A stretch of DNA of 64,000 nt from Halopseudomonas pertucinogena (GCF_014646575.1 NZ_BMNN01000008.1:34623-98622); one strand, 5' to 3'. Shown: positions 51,448 through 61,701, counted from the stretch's first letter. Translations and numbers: made by a program. Notes: generated by a model from the letters alone, not told the origin.

Positions 51448-54400
51448 GGCTGTTCTCCCCCGGCGGGACGGATGGTGAGCAATCCGCCCTGTTCGGCATC
51501 CAGCAGCGGCTGATAGAGCCGCTGTGCCCACTCCTCGAATTCGCCACTGGCCAGCAGGCTGGCGAAGTCCGGAAAGGTCCGCTGCAGCACCGGGCTTTTG
51601 CCCAGCTCGCCCGTGACATATTCCGATCCTTCATAGCAGCCTCGCGCCTTGCTTTCACGCTGGTCTTCCTTCGCGGTCAGATAGTTGAAGGCGGTTTCCG
51701 GTACTACCGGCAGCGGCCGGCGCAGGCCAGCCTGCCAGGCACTGAGCCAGCCCGCTGCTATCCGCTGCGCCTGATCCGGGCTGACCGGCGCCATGGCGAT
51801 GTCGCCATTGGCTCCGACCAGCACGCTGTGCAGAGGGTATCCGCTGGCGGCGGCCAATACATGCACACACCAGTCCATCATCAGCTTGTCCCAGCGCGGG
51901 CAGCCCTTCCTGTCCAGCAGCTTGCTGGTAACCAGCACAACCCGGGCCAGCCCGTCACCGGTTGACGGCCGGCGAAGGCCGGCCAAGGCTGATTCAAGCT
52001 GCGTCCCGCCGGCGATCCCCTGGCGCAGCAGCAGCGGCTGCTGCTGCAGCTGGTCCCACAGCTGCCATTGCATGCTCAGGCGCTGCAGCTGTTCCTGCAG
52101 CGGATCAATCAGCTGTTCCAGCGCCAGCCTTCCAAACCCCGCCAGCGGCAGTTCCCCGCGAGCCTGCAGCCGGGCAGCGGCCTGTTCGAGGCGCCGAGGC
52201 CACTCCTGCGGCTCGGCTGCGGTCGCCTGCTCCAGCAACCACTGACTGAGCTGATGCTGCCGCAGACCATCGAGGCCGAAGGGTTCGTCATCTTCGGTGG
52301 GGCTGTCCTGCTCGCGCATGAACACCTTGAGTCGGTAGCCAAAGAAGTGCTCCGGGGGATTGCGCAGAAAGCGCTGCAACTGACTGGCCTCGATCGGGCC
52401 GTCCTGAACCATGGGATCGAGTTCCACATCGGGTTGTGGATCAGCCATGCCATCATGCAGCACCCGCCATTCCCGGGCGTAACTGAACAGCCGCCCGTCG
52501 TCGGAAAAGTATTGCCGGCTGAAGGGTTGCAGCGGGTGTTCCGTGGTCAGCGCTTCGAGCAGGTCACCGCCATCTGCCCGTTGCCAGCCTGCGGCAAGAT
52601 GGTCTCGCAGCTGACCGATGAGCACCGAGGGCGGCCGCTCGCTGTTGTCGCGGATGCTGCGCCCAACCCAGCTGATGCTCAGGCATTGACGCGCCGACAG
52701 CAGCGCTTCGAGCAGCAGGTAGCGATCATCCTCGCGCCGCGAGCGGTCGCCGGGGCGGTAATCCTGTCCCATGAGATCAAAATCCAGCGGGGGCTGCGCC
52801 CGGGGATAATCGCCGTCGTTCATCCCCAGCAGGCAGACATGGCGGAACGGGATCGCCCGCATCGGCATCAGCGTGCAGATATTGACTGCGCCCGCGAGAA
52901 AGCGCTGACTCAGGGACGACTGACCGACACCTGACAACCAGGCTTCGGCAACCACCGTCAGCGGCAGATTTTCGTCCAGCTCGACTGATTCGCAGAGCTC
53001 CAGCCAGCTTTCCAGGCCTTCCTGCAGCTGTGCGAGCAACAACTGGTCCTGCTCGTTGCCGGCGAGAAAGAAGTCTTCCAGCAGGCGGCGAAGGCGCTCG
53101 CCCCACTGGCTCGGTGGCGCAGGCTCCGACAAGGCCTGCTCGTGGTAATCCAGCCGTTCGAGCAAAAGACTGAGCGGGCCGACCAGGGCTGCCTCCAGCC
53201 CGGCCACCTCCTCGTAGGGTTCGACGCCGCTCCATGCCGCACCGCTACCGCTGGCATAGCCCAGCAGCATGCGGCGCAGACCGAAACGCCAGCTGTTTTC
53301 CTCCAGGCCGGTGGGCATTCCTCGGGCCCGCCGACGCTGTTGATCCAGCCCCCAGCGGATACCGGCCCCCTCGATCCAGCGGCGCAGCGTCGGCAGGTCC
53401 GCTTCGTTCAGGGCGAAGCGCTTGCGCAGCGCCGGTACATCAAGCAGGTCCAGCACCTCACTGACCGGCAAGCGGCTGTCGGGCAGGCGCAGCAGGTGCT
53501 CCAGTGCAATGAGTATCGGCTGCTGGCCGCGCTGGCCCTGGTCGGCCAGAGTGAAGGGGATGTGTCGCGGATCATCGCTGGCGTACTGGCCGAACACCGC
53601 CTGAACGTGGGGAGCATAGCTGTCCACGTCAGGCACCATGACAATAACGTCCCTGGGCCTGAGCGCCGGGTCGCGGTCGAAGGCGTCCAGCAGCTGGTTG
53701 TGCAGTATCTCCACTTCGCGCTGGGCGCTGTGGGCAATCTGGAAGCGCAGCGAGGCATCGGTCTCGGCAACCGGCGGCCAGAGCGCGCGGGTTTCCGCCA
53801 GCGGACGCAGTTCAAGAATGTCCTGTTGCAGCTGCTCCAGCAGGGTATCACCGGCGGGCGGGTCAAACAGGTCCACACGGCCACCATTGATATCGGCAAA
53901 GCGCGCTTCGTAGGTGCCGCGCTCATCGTGCTGATCCAGCAGGTTGATGTAGTCCCGCCCCTGCTTTCCCCAGGCGGCCAGCAGCGGATGGGCATGCTGG
54001 TGCAACAGGCTGTCGTCCAGCTGGACCGGCACACCGGGACGGCGCTGCTGGCGTCGGTACTGATGCCGCAGCAGGTCCTGATCGGCAACGATATCGCCCC
54101 AGTGGTACTGGCAGGGGTTGAGCACCGCCAACAGTACCTGACTGTAGCGGCCGATCACCGCCAGTGCCTCCAGCGTCTGTGCCGGCAGGGAGGAGATGCC
54201 AAAGACCACTACCCGTCTGGGCAAGCCCGCAGGACGCCGGTCGGCCCCCAGCATATGCTCGACAAAACGCGGGTGGATCCCGGCCCGGCTGTCGCTCAGG
54301 CGCTCGGTACCAACGTCTTCCAAGACCGCGCGCCACAGTGCCGGCTGCCAGCATTCCTGCTCATCCAGCTGGCGCAGCCCGTCCCGGGCCAGGGCGATGC

Positions 54401-54908
54401 GGTCCTGGCCCCGGGCCCAGTCATTCAGCCAGTCAGCTCGGTAGACCTGATACTGGTCGAACAGGTCCGCCAGCCGCAGAGCCAGCTGATAACGCTTGCG
54501 GCAGTCGTGGTCATCGGCAAGGAAGCGTTGCAGCGGGGCAAATTCGGCCTGGTCCAGCAGGCCGGGGAGCAAACGCATGAGACGCCAGCTCAGCGGCTCC
54601 TTGTCCAGCGGCGAGGTCTCCGGCACCGCTTCGCGGCCCAGCACCGTGCGATAGGCATCCCACAGGAAGCGCGCCGGCAGTTGCACATCCACTGCCGCTG
54701 CGATGCCACAGCCGCCCTGTTCCGGGTCCGCCGCGAGCGCCATCTGCAGCCACTGGGCGATGCCGTTGCTCTGCACCAGCATCACCTCGTTCTCCAGCGG
54801 GCGCAGCGGGTTGGCGCGCAGCCAGTCCACTACCAGTTCACGCAGGGTTTCCAGGCGATTGCCATGGATGATCATCAGACCGGGAGCAAGGTCCTGGGCG
54901 TCCGGCAT
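51444..54908 (-). CDS. recC: exodeoxyribonuclease V subunit gamma (RecC)
   Basis: RecC holds the complex together, splits the DNA strands and reads Chi. The 1154-residue protein follows the family from LMIIHGNRLETLRELV, VQSNGIAQWLQMALA, through VVFGISSLPAQTLEAL, DVIVMVPDVDSYAPHV and FRHVCLLGMNDGDYPR to the C-terminal inactive nuclease-like domain. The ATG at 54908 is preferred over the GTG two codons upstream because GGAG stands five bases before it. First gene of recC-recB-recD; its 90-base upstream gap to the next gene has no obvious LexA box. Confidence 0.98.
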   Translation of the reverse strand: MPDAQDLAPGLMIIHGNRLETLRELVVDWLRANPLRPLENEVMLVQSNGIAQWLQMALAADPEQGGCGIAAAVDVQLPARFLWDAYRTVLGREAVPETSPLDKEPLSWRLMRLLPGLLDQAEFAPLQRFLADDHDCRKRYQLALRLADLFDQYQVYRADWLNDWARGQDRIALARDGLRQLDEQECWQPALWRAVLEDVGTERLSDSRAGIHPRFVEHMLGADRRPAGLPRRVVVFGISSLPAQTLEALAVIGRYSQVLLAVLNPCQYHWGDIVADQDLLRHQYRRQQRRPGVPVQLDDSLLHQHAHPLLAAWGKQGRDYINLLDQHDERGTYEARFADINGGRVDLFDPPAGDTLLEQLQQDILELRPLAETRALWPPVAETDASLRFQIAHSAQREVEILHNQLLDAFDRDPALRPRDVIVMVPDVDSYAPHVQAVFGQYASDDPRHIPFTLADQGQRGQQPILIALEHLLRLPDSRLPVSEVLDLLDVPALRKRFALNEADLPTLRRWIEGAGIRWGLDQQRRRARGMPTGLEENSWRFGLRRMLLGYASGSGAAWSGVEPYEEVAGLEAALVGPLSLLLERLDYHEQALSEPAPPSQWGERLRRLLEDFFLAGNEQDQLLLAQLQEGLESWLELCESVELDENLPLTVVAEAWLSGVGQSSLSQRFLAGAVNICTLMPMRAIPFRHVCLLGMNDGDYPRAQPPLDFDLMGQDYRPGDRSRREDDRYLLLEALLSARQCLSISWVGRSIRDNSERPPSVLIGQLRDHLAAGWQRADGGDLLEALTTEHPLQPFSRQYFSDDGRLFSYAREWRVLHDGMADPQPDVELDPMVQDGPIEASQLQRFLRNPPEHFFGYRLKVFMREQDSPTEDDEPFGLDGLRQHQLSQWLLEQATAAEPQEWPRRLEQAAARLQARGELPLAGFGRLALEQLIDPLQEQLQRLSMQWQLWDQLQQQPLLLRQGIAGGTQLESALAGLRRPSTGDGLARVVLVTSKLLDRKGCPRWDKLMMDWCVHVLAAASGYPLHSVLVGANGDIAMAPVSPDQAQRIAAGWLSAWQAGLRRPLPVVPETAFNYLTAKEDQRESKARGCYEGSEYVTGELGKSPVLQRTFPDFASLLASGEFEEWAQRLYQPLLDAEQGGLLTIRPAGGEQP

Positions 54909-54998
54909 GGGCACTCCGTGTATTCAGCTAAGGGAACTGCAGACCACAGCCTACTCTATCTGGCCACGGCGCTGCAGCATCACGCCCCGTGAGCGCCC

Positions 54999-56345
54999 TC
55001 AGACCTGACTGCCGAGATAGCGCCTTTCCCAGGGGCTGATCTCGTCCATGAAGCTTTCCAGCTCCAGCTCCTTGCAGGCCAGATAGCCATCGATGAACTC
55101 GGGGGTGAAAAAGTCCGCCGCCACCTCGCTGATCCGCAGCCGGCGAATGGCGCGGTGAACGGTGCAGCTCAGTCGCAGGTCGTCGGGCACATCGAACTCG
55201 CGCTGGGCCGGCAGATCCGGCTGCAGTTGACGATCGATGCCGTAAAGCCCCGCAGCGAGGGTGGCTGCGATGGCCAGATAGGGGTTGGCATCGGCGCCGG
55301 GTACACGATTCTCCACGCGTCGCGCCTCCGGCTCGCTGTTGGGAACGCGCAGTCCGGTACGGCGATTATCCAGCGACCAGCAGAGGTTGTTCGGCGAGGC
55401 GTAGGTATGACAATAGCGCTGGTAGGAATTGACGTTGGGCGCCATCAGCAGGATCAGGTCGCCGAGTCCGGCCTGCAGGCCGCCCAGGTAATGGCGGAAC
55501 AGCTCACTCGGGCCCTGGGTAGCGGGGTCGGTGAAGATGTTCTGCCCGCTCCGGTCCACCACGCTCTGATGGATGTGCATCGACGAGCCCGGCATGCGCG
55601 ACAGCGGCTTGGCCATGCAGACGGAGATCAATCCGTGCTTGAGGGCGATCTCGTGCAGCATGAACTTGAACAGAAAGGTCTGATCGGCGATCAGCAGCGG
55701 ATCGTCATGCAGGAAATTGACCTCGTACTGACTCAGCCCCATCTCATGCAGCACCGCTTCGCAGGGGATACCCAGCGCTGCCATGCCGGCCTTCAGCTCG
55801 GCGAAAAAAGGCTGCAGCGCATAGGCCGAGCCCGCGGCGAACGCCTGATTGCCCACTTCCCGGCGGCCATCCAGGCCGACCGGCGGGCGGAACGGCTGCA
55901 TCACATCGGGGTTGTGCTCAAACAGGTAGAATTCCAGTTCGGTCGCCACCTTCGGCGCCCAGCCCCGGGCCTGGTAGCGCTCGACCACCCGCTGCAGCAT
56001 GGCGCGGGAGGACAGCCGCGACGGTGTACCGTCCATCTCCAGGGCTTCGCAGACAGCCAGGGCGCGCGGCTCCGCAGTCCAGGGCGTGACATGCAACTGC
56101 CCCGGGATGGTGCGCAGCAGAAAATCGCTGTCGTCATACCCGTAGAAGCGAGGCTCGGGATAGTCACCGGTAAGACTCTGCACCAGCACGCCGTGGGCCA
56201 TCTGCACCCGCCGGCCCTGGCTGTAGGAAGTGGCATTGATCAGCTTGCCGCGCGGGATGCCATTCATGTCGGCAATCACGCACTCGACCGCGGCGATGCC
56301 GGCCAGTCGCTCGGATAGCGCAGTGGGTGCGGAGAGGGACGTCAT
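54999..56345 (-). CDS. glutamine synthetase family protein (gamma-glutamylpolyamine synthetase-like)
   Basis: A 448-residue GS-fold ligase of the type that couples glutamate to amines such as putrescine (PuuA/SpuI-like) rather than the dodecameric nitrogen-assimilation GlnA. Seen are the N-terminal beta-grasp (ECVIADMNGIPRGKLI), VATELEFYLFEHN with the metal Glu pair, SQYEVNF, PGSSMHIHQS with the His of the active site, MAPNVNSYQRY and NRRTGLRVPNSEPEARRVE. The adenylylation Tyr region of GlnA is not obvious. AAGG lies 8 bases before the ATG. Its neighbours for carboxynorspermidine synthesis support a polyamine role, but a terminator separates them. Confidence 0.85.
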   Translation of the reverse strand: MTSLSAPTALSERLAGIAAVECVIADMNGIPRGKLINATSYSQGRRVQMAHGVLVQSLTGDYPEPRFYGYDDSDFLLRTIPGQLHVTPWTAEPRALAVCEALEMDGTPSRLSSRAMLQRVVERYQARGWAPKVATELEFYLFEHNPDVMQPFRPPVGLDGRREVGNQAFAAGSAYALQPFFAELKAGMAALGIPCEAVLHEMGLSQYEVNFLHDDPLLIADQTFLFKFMLHEIALKHGLISVCMAKPLSRMPGSSMHIHQSVVDRSGQNIFTDPATQGPSELFRHYLGGLQAGLGDLILLMAPNVNSYQRYCHTYASPNNLCWSLDNRRTGLRVPNSEPEARRVENRVPGADANPYLAIAATLAAGLYGIDRQLQPDLPAQREFDVPDDLRLSCTVHRAIRRLRISEVAADFFTPEFIDGYLACKELELESFMDEISPWERRYLGSQV

Positions 56346-56440
56346 GAAAGAAACCTTGCAGCGACAGCTGATTGCCCGGAAAGGGCACGATATTACCGCA
56401 TCGTGGCGCCGGAGAATAATCCGGCTCCACCCAGCAGATG

Positions 56441-56470
56441 AAAAAATCCCCGGGCGAGCCGGGGATTTCT
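56441..56470. terminator. intrinsic terminator between carboxynorspermidine synthase and glutamine-synthetase-like genes
   Basis: ATCCCCGG and CCGGGGAT arms around a short loop are followed by TTTTTTC on the minus strand (AAAAAA on plus at 56441). It ends the nspC-carboxynorspermidine synthase transcript 16 bases after the stop codon. Confidence 0.88.
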
Positions 56471-56486
56471 CAAGGGATCAGAGTTT

Positions 56487-57722
56487 TCAGTAGCTCAGCG
56501 CACGATCACCGTCCTCGTCCTTGATCCGGGTCGGCAGGCCGATTTCATTCAACAGGTTGATGAAGGGCTTGCAGTCCAGCTCCTCGACGTTGACCATCTT
56601 CTGCACGTCCCAGACGCCCTGGGCGATCAGGATGGCAGCGGCGACCGGCGGCACGCCCGCGGTATAGGAGATGCCCTGGCTGCCCACTTCCTCGTAGGCT
56701 TCCTTGTGGTCGGCGACGTTGTAGATGAAGATCTCCTTGTCCTTGCCATCCTTCTTGCCCTTGAGGATGTCACCGATGCAGGTTTTGCCGGTGTAGTTGG
56801 GAGCCAGCGAAGCCGGGTCGGGCAGCACGGCCTTGACCACTTTCAGCGGCACCACTTCCAGCCCCTCGGCGGTGGTCACCGGCTGCTCGGAGAGCAGACC
56901 CAGGCTGTTGAGCACGGTGAAGACATTTATGTAATGGTCACCAAAGCCCATCCAGAAACGGATGTTCGGCACGTCGAGGTTCTTCGACAGCGAGTGCAGC
57001 TCGTCGTGACCGGTCATGTAGCTGGTGCGCTGACCTACGACCGGCAGGTCGTCGGTACGCTTGACCTCGAACATCTTGTTCTGCACCCACTGGCGGTTCT
57101 GCCAGCTCCATACCCGACCGGTGAATTCACGGAAGTTGATCTCCGGGTCGAAGTTGGTGGCGAAGTAGTGTCCGTGGTCGCCAGCGTTGATGTCGATGAT
57201 ATCGATATCGCTGACGCTGTCGAAATGCTCCATGCCCAGCGCCGCATAGGCGTTGACCACACCCGGGTCGAAGCCCACGCCGAGGATGGCGGTGACCTTG
57301 TTCTCTTCGCACAGCTCGCGGCGCTTCCATTCGTAGTTGGCATACCACGGCGGCGTCTCGCAGATCTTGTCCGGGTCTTCATGGATGGCGGTGTCGAGGT
57401 AGGCGGCGCCGGTCTCGATACAGGCCTGCAAGACCGACATGTTAATGAAAGGCGATCCGACGTTGATGACCAGTTGCGACTGTGTCTTGCCAATCAGAGC
57501 CTTGGTCGCTTCGATATCCAGCGCGTCCAGGGCATGGGCTTGCAATTCACCGGCAGTCTTCAGACTGCCCTTTTCCCGCACGCTGTCGACGATCTGCTGA
57601 CACTTATCGACAGTACGCGAGGCGATGTGGATGTTACCCAGTACGTCATTGTGCTGCGCACACTTGTGCGCAACCACCTGGGCAACCCCTCCGGCACCAA
57701 TAATCAGAACGTTTCTTTTCAT
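56487..57722 (-). CDS. carboxynorspermidine synthase (saccharopine dehydrogenase family)
   Basis: A 411-residue NAD(P)-dependent enzyme that condenses L-aspartate beta-semialdehyde with a diamine (diaminopropane or putrescine) to give carboxynorspermidine or carboxyspermidine, in the alternative bacterial spermidine route. The N-terminus has the Rossmann motif VLIIGAGGVAQVVAHK; VINVGSPFINMSVLQACIETG and ILGVGFDPGVVNAYAA are typical of the CANSDH branch of saccharopine dehydrogenase proteins. AGAGGAAAC precedes the ATG. It lies 41 bases after nspC, the next enzyme of the pathway, which makes the assignment firm; the exact diamine is inferred. Confidence 0.93.
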   Translation of the reverse strand: MKRNVLIIGAGGVAQVVAHKCAQHNDVLGNIHIASRTVDKCQQIVDSVREKGSLKTAGELQAHALDALDIEATKALIGKTQSQLVINVGSPFINMSVLQACIETGAAYLDTAIHEDPDKICETPPWYANYEWKRRELCEENKVTAILGVGFDPGVVNAYAALGMEHFDSVSDIDIIDINAGDHGHYFATNFDPEINFREFTGRVWSWQNRQWVQNKMFEVKRTDDLPVVGQRTSYMTGHDELHSLSKNLDVPNIRFWMGFGDHYINVFTVLNSLGLLSEQPVTTAEGLEVVPLKVVKAVLPDPASLAPNYTGKTCIGDILKGKKDGKDKEIFIYNVADHKEAYEEVGSQGISYTAGVPPVAAAILIAQGVWDVQKMVNVEELDCKPFINLLNEIGLPTRIKDEDGDRALSY

Positions 57723-57763
57723 TACGTTTCCTCTATACGCCTCCTTGGGCTAGGGTTCTGGCC

Positions 57764-58861
57764 TCAGGAGAGGCCGCTTTCAAAGTCGTCGTAACCGAAC
57801 TCGCGCACCACCTCGATGCTGCCATCGAGCTGGCGAACCGCAATGGAGGGCATCTTCACACCATTGAACCAGTTCTTCTTGACCATTGTGTAACCGGCTG
57901 CGTCAATGAAGGACAGACGGTCCCCCACCTGCAGCTCGCGGTCAAAGCGGAATTCACCAAAGATATCGCCGGCCAGACAGGACTTGCCGCAGACCATGTA
58001 TTCATGGGGTCCGTCACAGGGGGCCATTTTCGCCGACTCGCGATAGATCAGCAGGTCGAGCATGTGGGCCTCGATCGAGCTGTCGACAATCGCCAGTTGC
58101 TTGCCGTTGTACAGGGTATCCAGCACTGTCACTTCCAGCGAGGTGCTGTTGGTGATGGCCGCCTCGCCCGGCTCCAGATACACCTGCACGCCGTAACGCT
58201 CGGAGAATGCCTTGAGCCGTGCACAGAGCCTGTCCAGCGGGTAACCTTCACCGGTGAAATGGATGCCGCCACCGAGACTGACCCACTCCACACGCTTGAG
58301 CAGTGAGCCGAAGCGCTGCTCGATCTGCTGCAACATGCTGTCGAACAGCTCGAAGTCACTGTTTTCGCAGTTGTTATGAATCATGAACCCGGAGATCTGG
58401 TCCATTACCTGCTCGACCTTCTGCGCATCCCATTCGCCCAGACGGCTGAACGGGCGCGCCGGGTCGGCAATCAGCCAGTCCGAGCTGCTGACCTGGGGAT
58501 TGAGACGGAGACCACGGACATGGTTGGCAGAGGCGTCAGCGAAACGCTGCAGCTGACCGATGGAGTTGAAGATGATCTTGTCCGAATGGGCCAGCACCTC
58601 TTCGATCTCCTCATCGGCATAGGCCACGCTGTAGGCATGGGTTTCACCGCCGAACTTGCGCTTGCCCAGCTTGACCTCGTACAGCGAGGACGAGGTAGTG
58701 CCATCCATGTACTGATTCATCAGGTCGAATACCGACCAGGTGGCAAAACACTTGAGAGCCAGCAGCGCCTTGGCGCCGGAGTGCTCGCGCAGGTACGCGA
58801 TCTTCTCCATGTTGCGCAGCAGCTTGCTCTTGTCGATCAGGTAATACGGCGTCTTGATCAT
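57764..58861 (-). CDS. nspC: carboxynorspermidine decarboxylase
   Basis: NspC removes the carboxylate from carboxynorspermidine or carboxyspermidine, giving norspermidine or spermidine. The 365-residue PLP enzyme of the alanine racemase-like fold III has the PLP Lys37 in LLALKCFA, GLRLNPQVSSS, the substrate region VEWVSLGGGIHFTGEGYP, YLEPGEAA and the C-terminal CGKSCLAGDIFGEF with the active-site Cys/Asp residues from the partner subunit. It is the first gene of a two-gene operon with the synthase. GAGGG stands about 10 bases before the ATG. Confidence 0.95.
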   Translation of the reverse strand: MIKTPYYLIDKSKLLRNMEKIAYLREHSGAKALLALKCFATWSVFDLMNQYMDGTTSSSLYEVKLGKRKFGGETHAYSVAYADEEIEEVLAHSDKIIFNSIGQLQRFADASANHVRGLRLNPQVSSSDWLIADPARPFSRLGEWDAQKVEQVMDQISGFMIHNNCENSDFELFDSMLQQIEQRFGSLLKRVEWVSLGGGIHFTGEGYPLDRLCARLKAFSERYGVQVYLEPGEAAITNSTSLEVTVLDTLYNGKQLAIVDSSIEAHMLDLLIYRESAKMAPCDGPHEYMVCGKSCLAGDIFGEFRFDRELQVGDRLSFIDAAGYTMVKKNWFNGVKMPSIAVRQLDGSIEVVREFGYDDFESGLS

Positions 58862-58978
58862 GGTGATGGGCCCTCAGTCAGGTCCGGCGCCGGAGCCGGG
58901 TATTGCGCAAACGCGCGATTATAGAGCAAAGGCGGGGGCGCTTGGGGGAAATCTGACCGGACGGGGCGGGCAACACAA

Positions 58979-59004
58979 CGCGCCCGGGTCGGTGCCCGGG
59001 CGCG
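58979..59004. terminator. GC hairpin downstream of the outer-membrane protein gene
   Basis: A perfect 10-bp inverted repeat (CGCGCCCGGG/CCCGGGCGCG) with a 6-base loop lies 7 bases after the stop of the minus-strand barrel gene. The T-tail is poor (GTTGTG), but the stem is very stable, so it is a likely terminator. Confidence 0.65.
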
Positions 59005-59010
59005 TGTGGA

Positions 59011-59598
59011 TCAGAAGTTGTAGCGCAGGCCGATGGAGGCCAGATCGATATCGGCATCAAAGCCGCTATCGTTGAAATTGTCTGCCACCTTTTCGTAGCG
59101 CTCATATTCTCCGACAATTTCAAACTGCGGGGTGAGAGCGAAGGTGGCGCCGATGGCATAAGAGGCGACCCATTCCTTTTCTTCTTCACCCCAGCTCAGG
59201 CCGAAAGCCTTCTCCCTGACTTCATATTCCATCTTGTGATAACCGACTTTGCCATAAAGCTTGAAGCGATCCAGCGGCAGGGTCATAACCAGATTCGCTC
59301 CGTAACCTTCCGCTGAATCCTCGCCTTTGAAGCCGTTGTCTTTATAGGTCAGCTCCCCCAGATCCACATATTGGAACTCGATCCCGATATAGGGGTTGAG
59401 CTGGATGCCAGCGCCGACTTTGAAACCTACGTCCTTTTCGTCCAATGAACCCGCTGTTCCACTGTAGAAGCTGCCGGTGTCGTAATCAGCCTGCCCCACA
59501 TTACCGAACAGATAACCATTGACCTGATTACCCGCCGCCTGCGCACCGGAGACCATTGCGCCCGAAATCAGTACTGCCAGAAACGTCTTACGCATCAT
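59011..59598 (-). CDS. small outer-membrane beta-barrel protein
   Basis: A 195-residue protein with signal peptide (cleavage after AQA, residue 21) and an eight-stranded barrel pattern: alternating hydrophobic strands such as VNGYLFGNVGQADY, VGFKVGAGIQLNPYIGIEFQYVDLG, FKLYGKVGYHKMEYEV and a terminal strand ending IGLRYNF with C-terminal Phe for BAM recognition. It belongs to the OmpA-like/OmpW-like barrel superfamily (DUF-type small porins); function unknown. Two ATGs lie in tandem at 59598 and 59595 after GGAAGG. It is downstream of cysA without a clear terminator, so sulfur-dependent read-through is possible; a 7-bp hairpin at 59618-59636 stands in its leader. Confidence 0.85.
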   Translation of the reverse strand: MMRKTFLAVLISGAMVSGAQAAGNQVNGYLFGNVGQADYDTGSFYSGTAGSLDEKDVGFKVGAGIQLNPYIGIEFQYVDLGELTYKDNGFKGEDSAEGYGANLVMTLPLDRFKLYGKVGYHKMEYEVREKAFGLSWGEEEKEWVASYAIGATFALTPQFEIVGEYERYEKVADNFNDSGFDADIDLASIGLRYNF

Positions 59599-59713
59599 GA
59601 TTTTTACCTTCCCTAGTGGCCGTCCCCATGACGGCCAATCCCTGCATGCGATGACATGCGCTCAAAATAGTAAATCAGCGCACCAGCAATGTCACCATGC
59701 CGCTATTTCGGCA

Positions 59714-60838
59714 TCATATCATCGCAGCGGGATCGTCCATTTCTCCAGCTCGCCAGCGCAGCGTCACGGGGGTATGGGCGTTTACCGCAATCGCATGGGC
59801 CACCTGCGGCACGGCAAAACACTGGTCGCCACGGCTGGGCTGCCAGCTGTTGAACTGGGCATGGGTGATGCCTACCTCCCAGAGCTCCTCGGCGTGCCAG
59901 CCCAGGGGCGTCAGCTCCAGCCGCACCTCGGCCCCCACCAGGCTGATCGACTCGATCCGAAGCGGCAGGTGGGCGTGGGAAGCCGCCGTGCTCTGCAGGC
60001 GCACCTCATGGGAACGCATATAGAGTTGCTGCTGGGCAGCAGCGGGAGCTTCCGGCAGGTGTACCCAGGCCTCACCCTGACGCAGCACTTCACCGTCGGC
60101 TTCGCCGGCGAATACATTCACGTTCCCCATGAAATCGAAGACAAAGCGGCTGCTGGGCTGGGCATACAGTTGCTGAGGGCTGTCGATCTGCTCGATGCGG
60201 CCGGCACTCATGACAGCCACCTGATCGGACAACTCCAGCGCTTCTTCCTGGTCGTGGGTCACGAACACGCTGGTGAAGTGGAACTCCTCGTGCAGGGTAC
60301 GCAGCCAGCGACGCAGGTCCTTGCGGACCTTGGCATCCAGTGCGCCGAAAGGCTCGTCCAGCAGCAGGATCTTGGGCTTCATCGACAGTGCCCTGGCCAG
60401 CGCAATCCGCTGCTTCTGGCCGCCGGACAGCTGGGAGGGATAACGCTGCGCCAAGTGGCCGAGCTGCACCATCTCCAGCAGGGTTTCCACCCGTTTGCGT
60501 ATCTCTGCCGCCGGGGGGCGCTGCCTGGCAGGGAGCACATCCAGACCGAACGCCACGTTCTCGGCCACCGTCATGTGCCGGAACAGCGCGTAATGCTGGA
60601 ACACGAAGCCTACCCGGCGCTCACGTACATGCAGGCGGGTGACGTCCTCGCCCTCGAACAGGATGCGGCCCTCGTTGGCGGTTTCCAGACCCGCGATGAT
60701 CCGCAGCAGGGTAGTCTTGCCTGACCCGGACGGACCCAGCAGGCCGACCAGCTGCCCGTCCGGCACCTCCAGAGAAATATTCTTGAGGGCTTGGAAAGAG
60801 CCGAAGTGCTTGGTGATACCTTCGATGGAAATACTCAT
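59714..60838 (-). CDS. cysA: sulfate/thiosulfate ABC transporter ATP-binding protein CysA
   Basis: CysA drives sulfate/thiosulfate import. The 374-residue ABC ATPase has Walker [10 protein letters not shown] (Lys41), the ABC signature [15 protein letters not shown], Walker [13 protein letters not shown], the H-loop [13 protein letters not shown], and a C-terminal TOBE-like regulatory domain (about residues 240-345). Its ATG overlaps the cysW stop by one base, so it is the last of sbp-cysT-cysW-cysA. In relatives expression is activated by CysB under sulfur limitation. Confidence 0.97.
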   Translation of the reverse strand: MSISIEGITKHFGSFQALKNISLEVPDGQLVGLLGPSGSGKTTLLRIIAGLETANEGRILFEGEDVTRLHVRERRVGFVFQHYALFRHMTVAENVAFGLDVLPARQRPPAAEIRKRVETLLEMVQLGHLAQRYPSQLSGGQKQRIALARALSMKPKILLLDEPFGALDAKVRKDLRRWLRTLHEEFHFTSVFVTHDQEEALELSDQVAVMSAGRIEQIDSPQQLYAQPSSRFVFDFMGNVNVFAGEADGEVLRQGEAWVHLPEAPAAAQQQLYMRSHEVRLQSTAASHAHLPLRIESISLVGAEVRLELTPLGWHAEELWEVGITHAQFNSWQPSRGDQCFAVPQVAHAIAVNAHTPVTLRWRAGEMDDPAAMI

Positions 60839-61698
60839 CAGCGATTATCCGATAATTCATTCAGGGGGGCACGCTGACGGGCCTGGCGCCACTCCACAAA
60901 ACTCTTGACGATGATGGTGATCAGCGCAATCCCCGCCAGCAGGGAGGCAGCGGCGAAGGCGCCCACCACGTTGTAATCCTGATACAGCAACTCGACATGG
61001 AGCGAAAGCGTATTGGTCTCGCCGCGAATATTGCCGGATACAACAGACACCGCACCGAACTCGCCAACGGCCCGGGCATTTGTGAGCACCACCCCATAAA
61101 GCAGTGCCCACTGGATATTGGGCAGGGTGATCCGACGGAACAGCTGCCAGCCGGTGGCGCCCAGCACCACACCGGCTTCTTCCTCTTCGCGCCCCTGTTG
61201 CTGCATCAACGGAATCAGCTCCCGAGCGACGAAGGGACAGGTAACAAACACGGTAACCATGACAATCCCCGGCCAGGAGAACATGAGCTGCACGTCATGA
61301 TTCATCAGCCAGCTGCCGACCCAGCCATTGCTGCCGTACAGCAACAGGTAAAGCAGGCCGGCAACCACCGGGGAAACCGCAAAGGGTATATCGATCAGCG
61401 TGATCAGCGCCTTGCGGCCGGGAAACTCGAAGCGGGTGACCAGCCAGGCCAGAAACACCCCGAACACCAGATTGATCGGCACGGTCAGCGCGGCCACCAG
61501 CAACGTCAACCCGATGGCGTGTACCGTATAACGGTTGGTCAGGTTTTCCCAGTAGGTGCCCGCACCCGCCGAGAACGCCGTCTCGAAGATCAGAATGAGC
61601 GGGATGACCAGCATCAACAGGGTGGTGACCACGGCCAGGGTTATCAGGGTCCACCTCACCAGCGGCTGATCACCGGCCCGCATTTTCTTGCGCTGCAT
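60838..61698 (-). CDS. cysW: sulfate ABC transporter permease CysW
   Basis: One of two membrane subunits of the sulfate importer. The 286-residue protein has about six helices and the permease EAA loop ([24 protein letters not shown]) that couples to CysA; typical blocks are [20 protein letters not shown] and [23 protein letters not shown]. It starts 3 bases after the cysT stop and overlaps cysA by one base. Distinguished from CysT by its closer match to the CysW pattern and by its order in the operon. Confidence 0.96.
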   Translation of the reverse strand: MQRKKMRAGDQPLVRWTLITLAVVTTLLMLVIPLILIFETAFSAGAGTYWENLTNRYTVHAIGLTLLVAALTVPINLVFGVFLAWLVTRFEFPGRKALITLIDIPFAVSPVVAGLLYLLLYGSNGWVGSWLMNHDVQLMFSWPGIVMVTVFVTCPFVARELIPLMQQQGREEEEAGVVLGATGWQLFRRITLPNIQWALLYGVVLTNARAVGEFGAVSVVSGNIRGETNTLSLHVELLYQDYNVVGAFAAASLLAGIALITIIVKSFVEWRQARQRAPLNELSDNR

Positions 61699-61701
61699 GA
61701 C

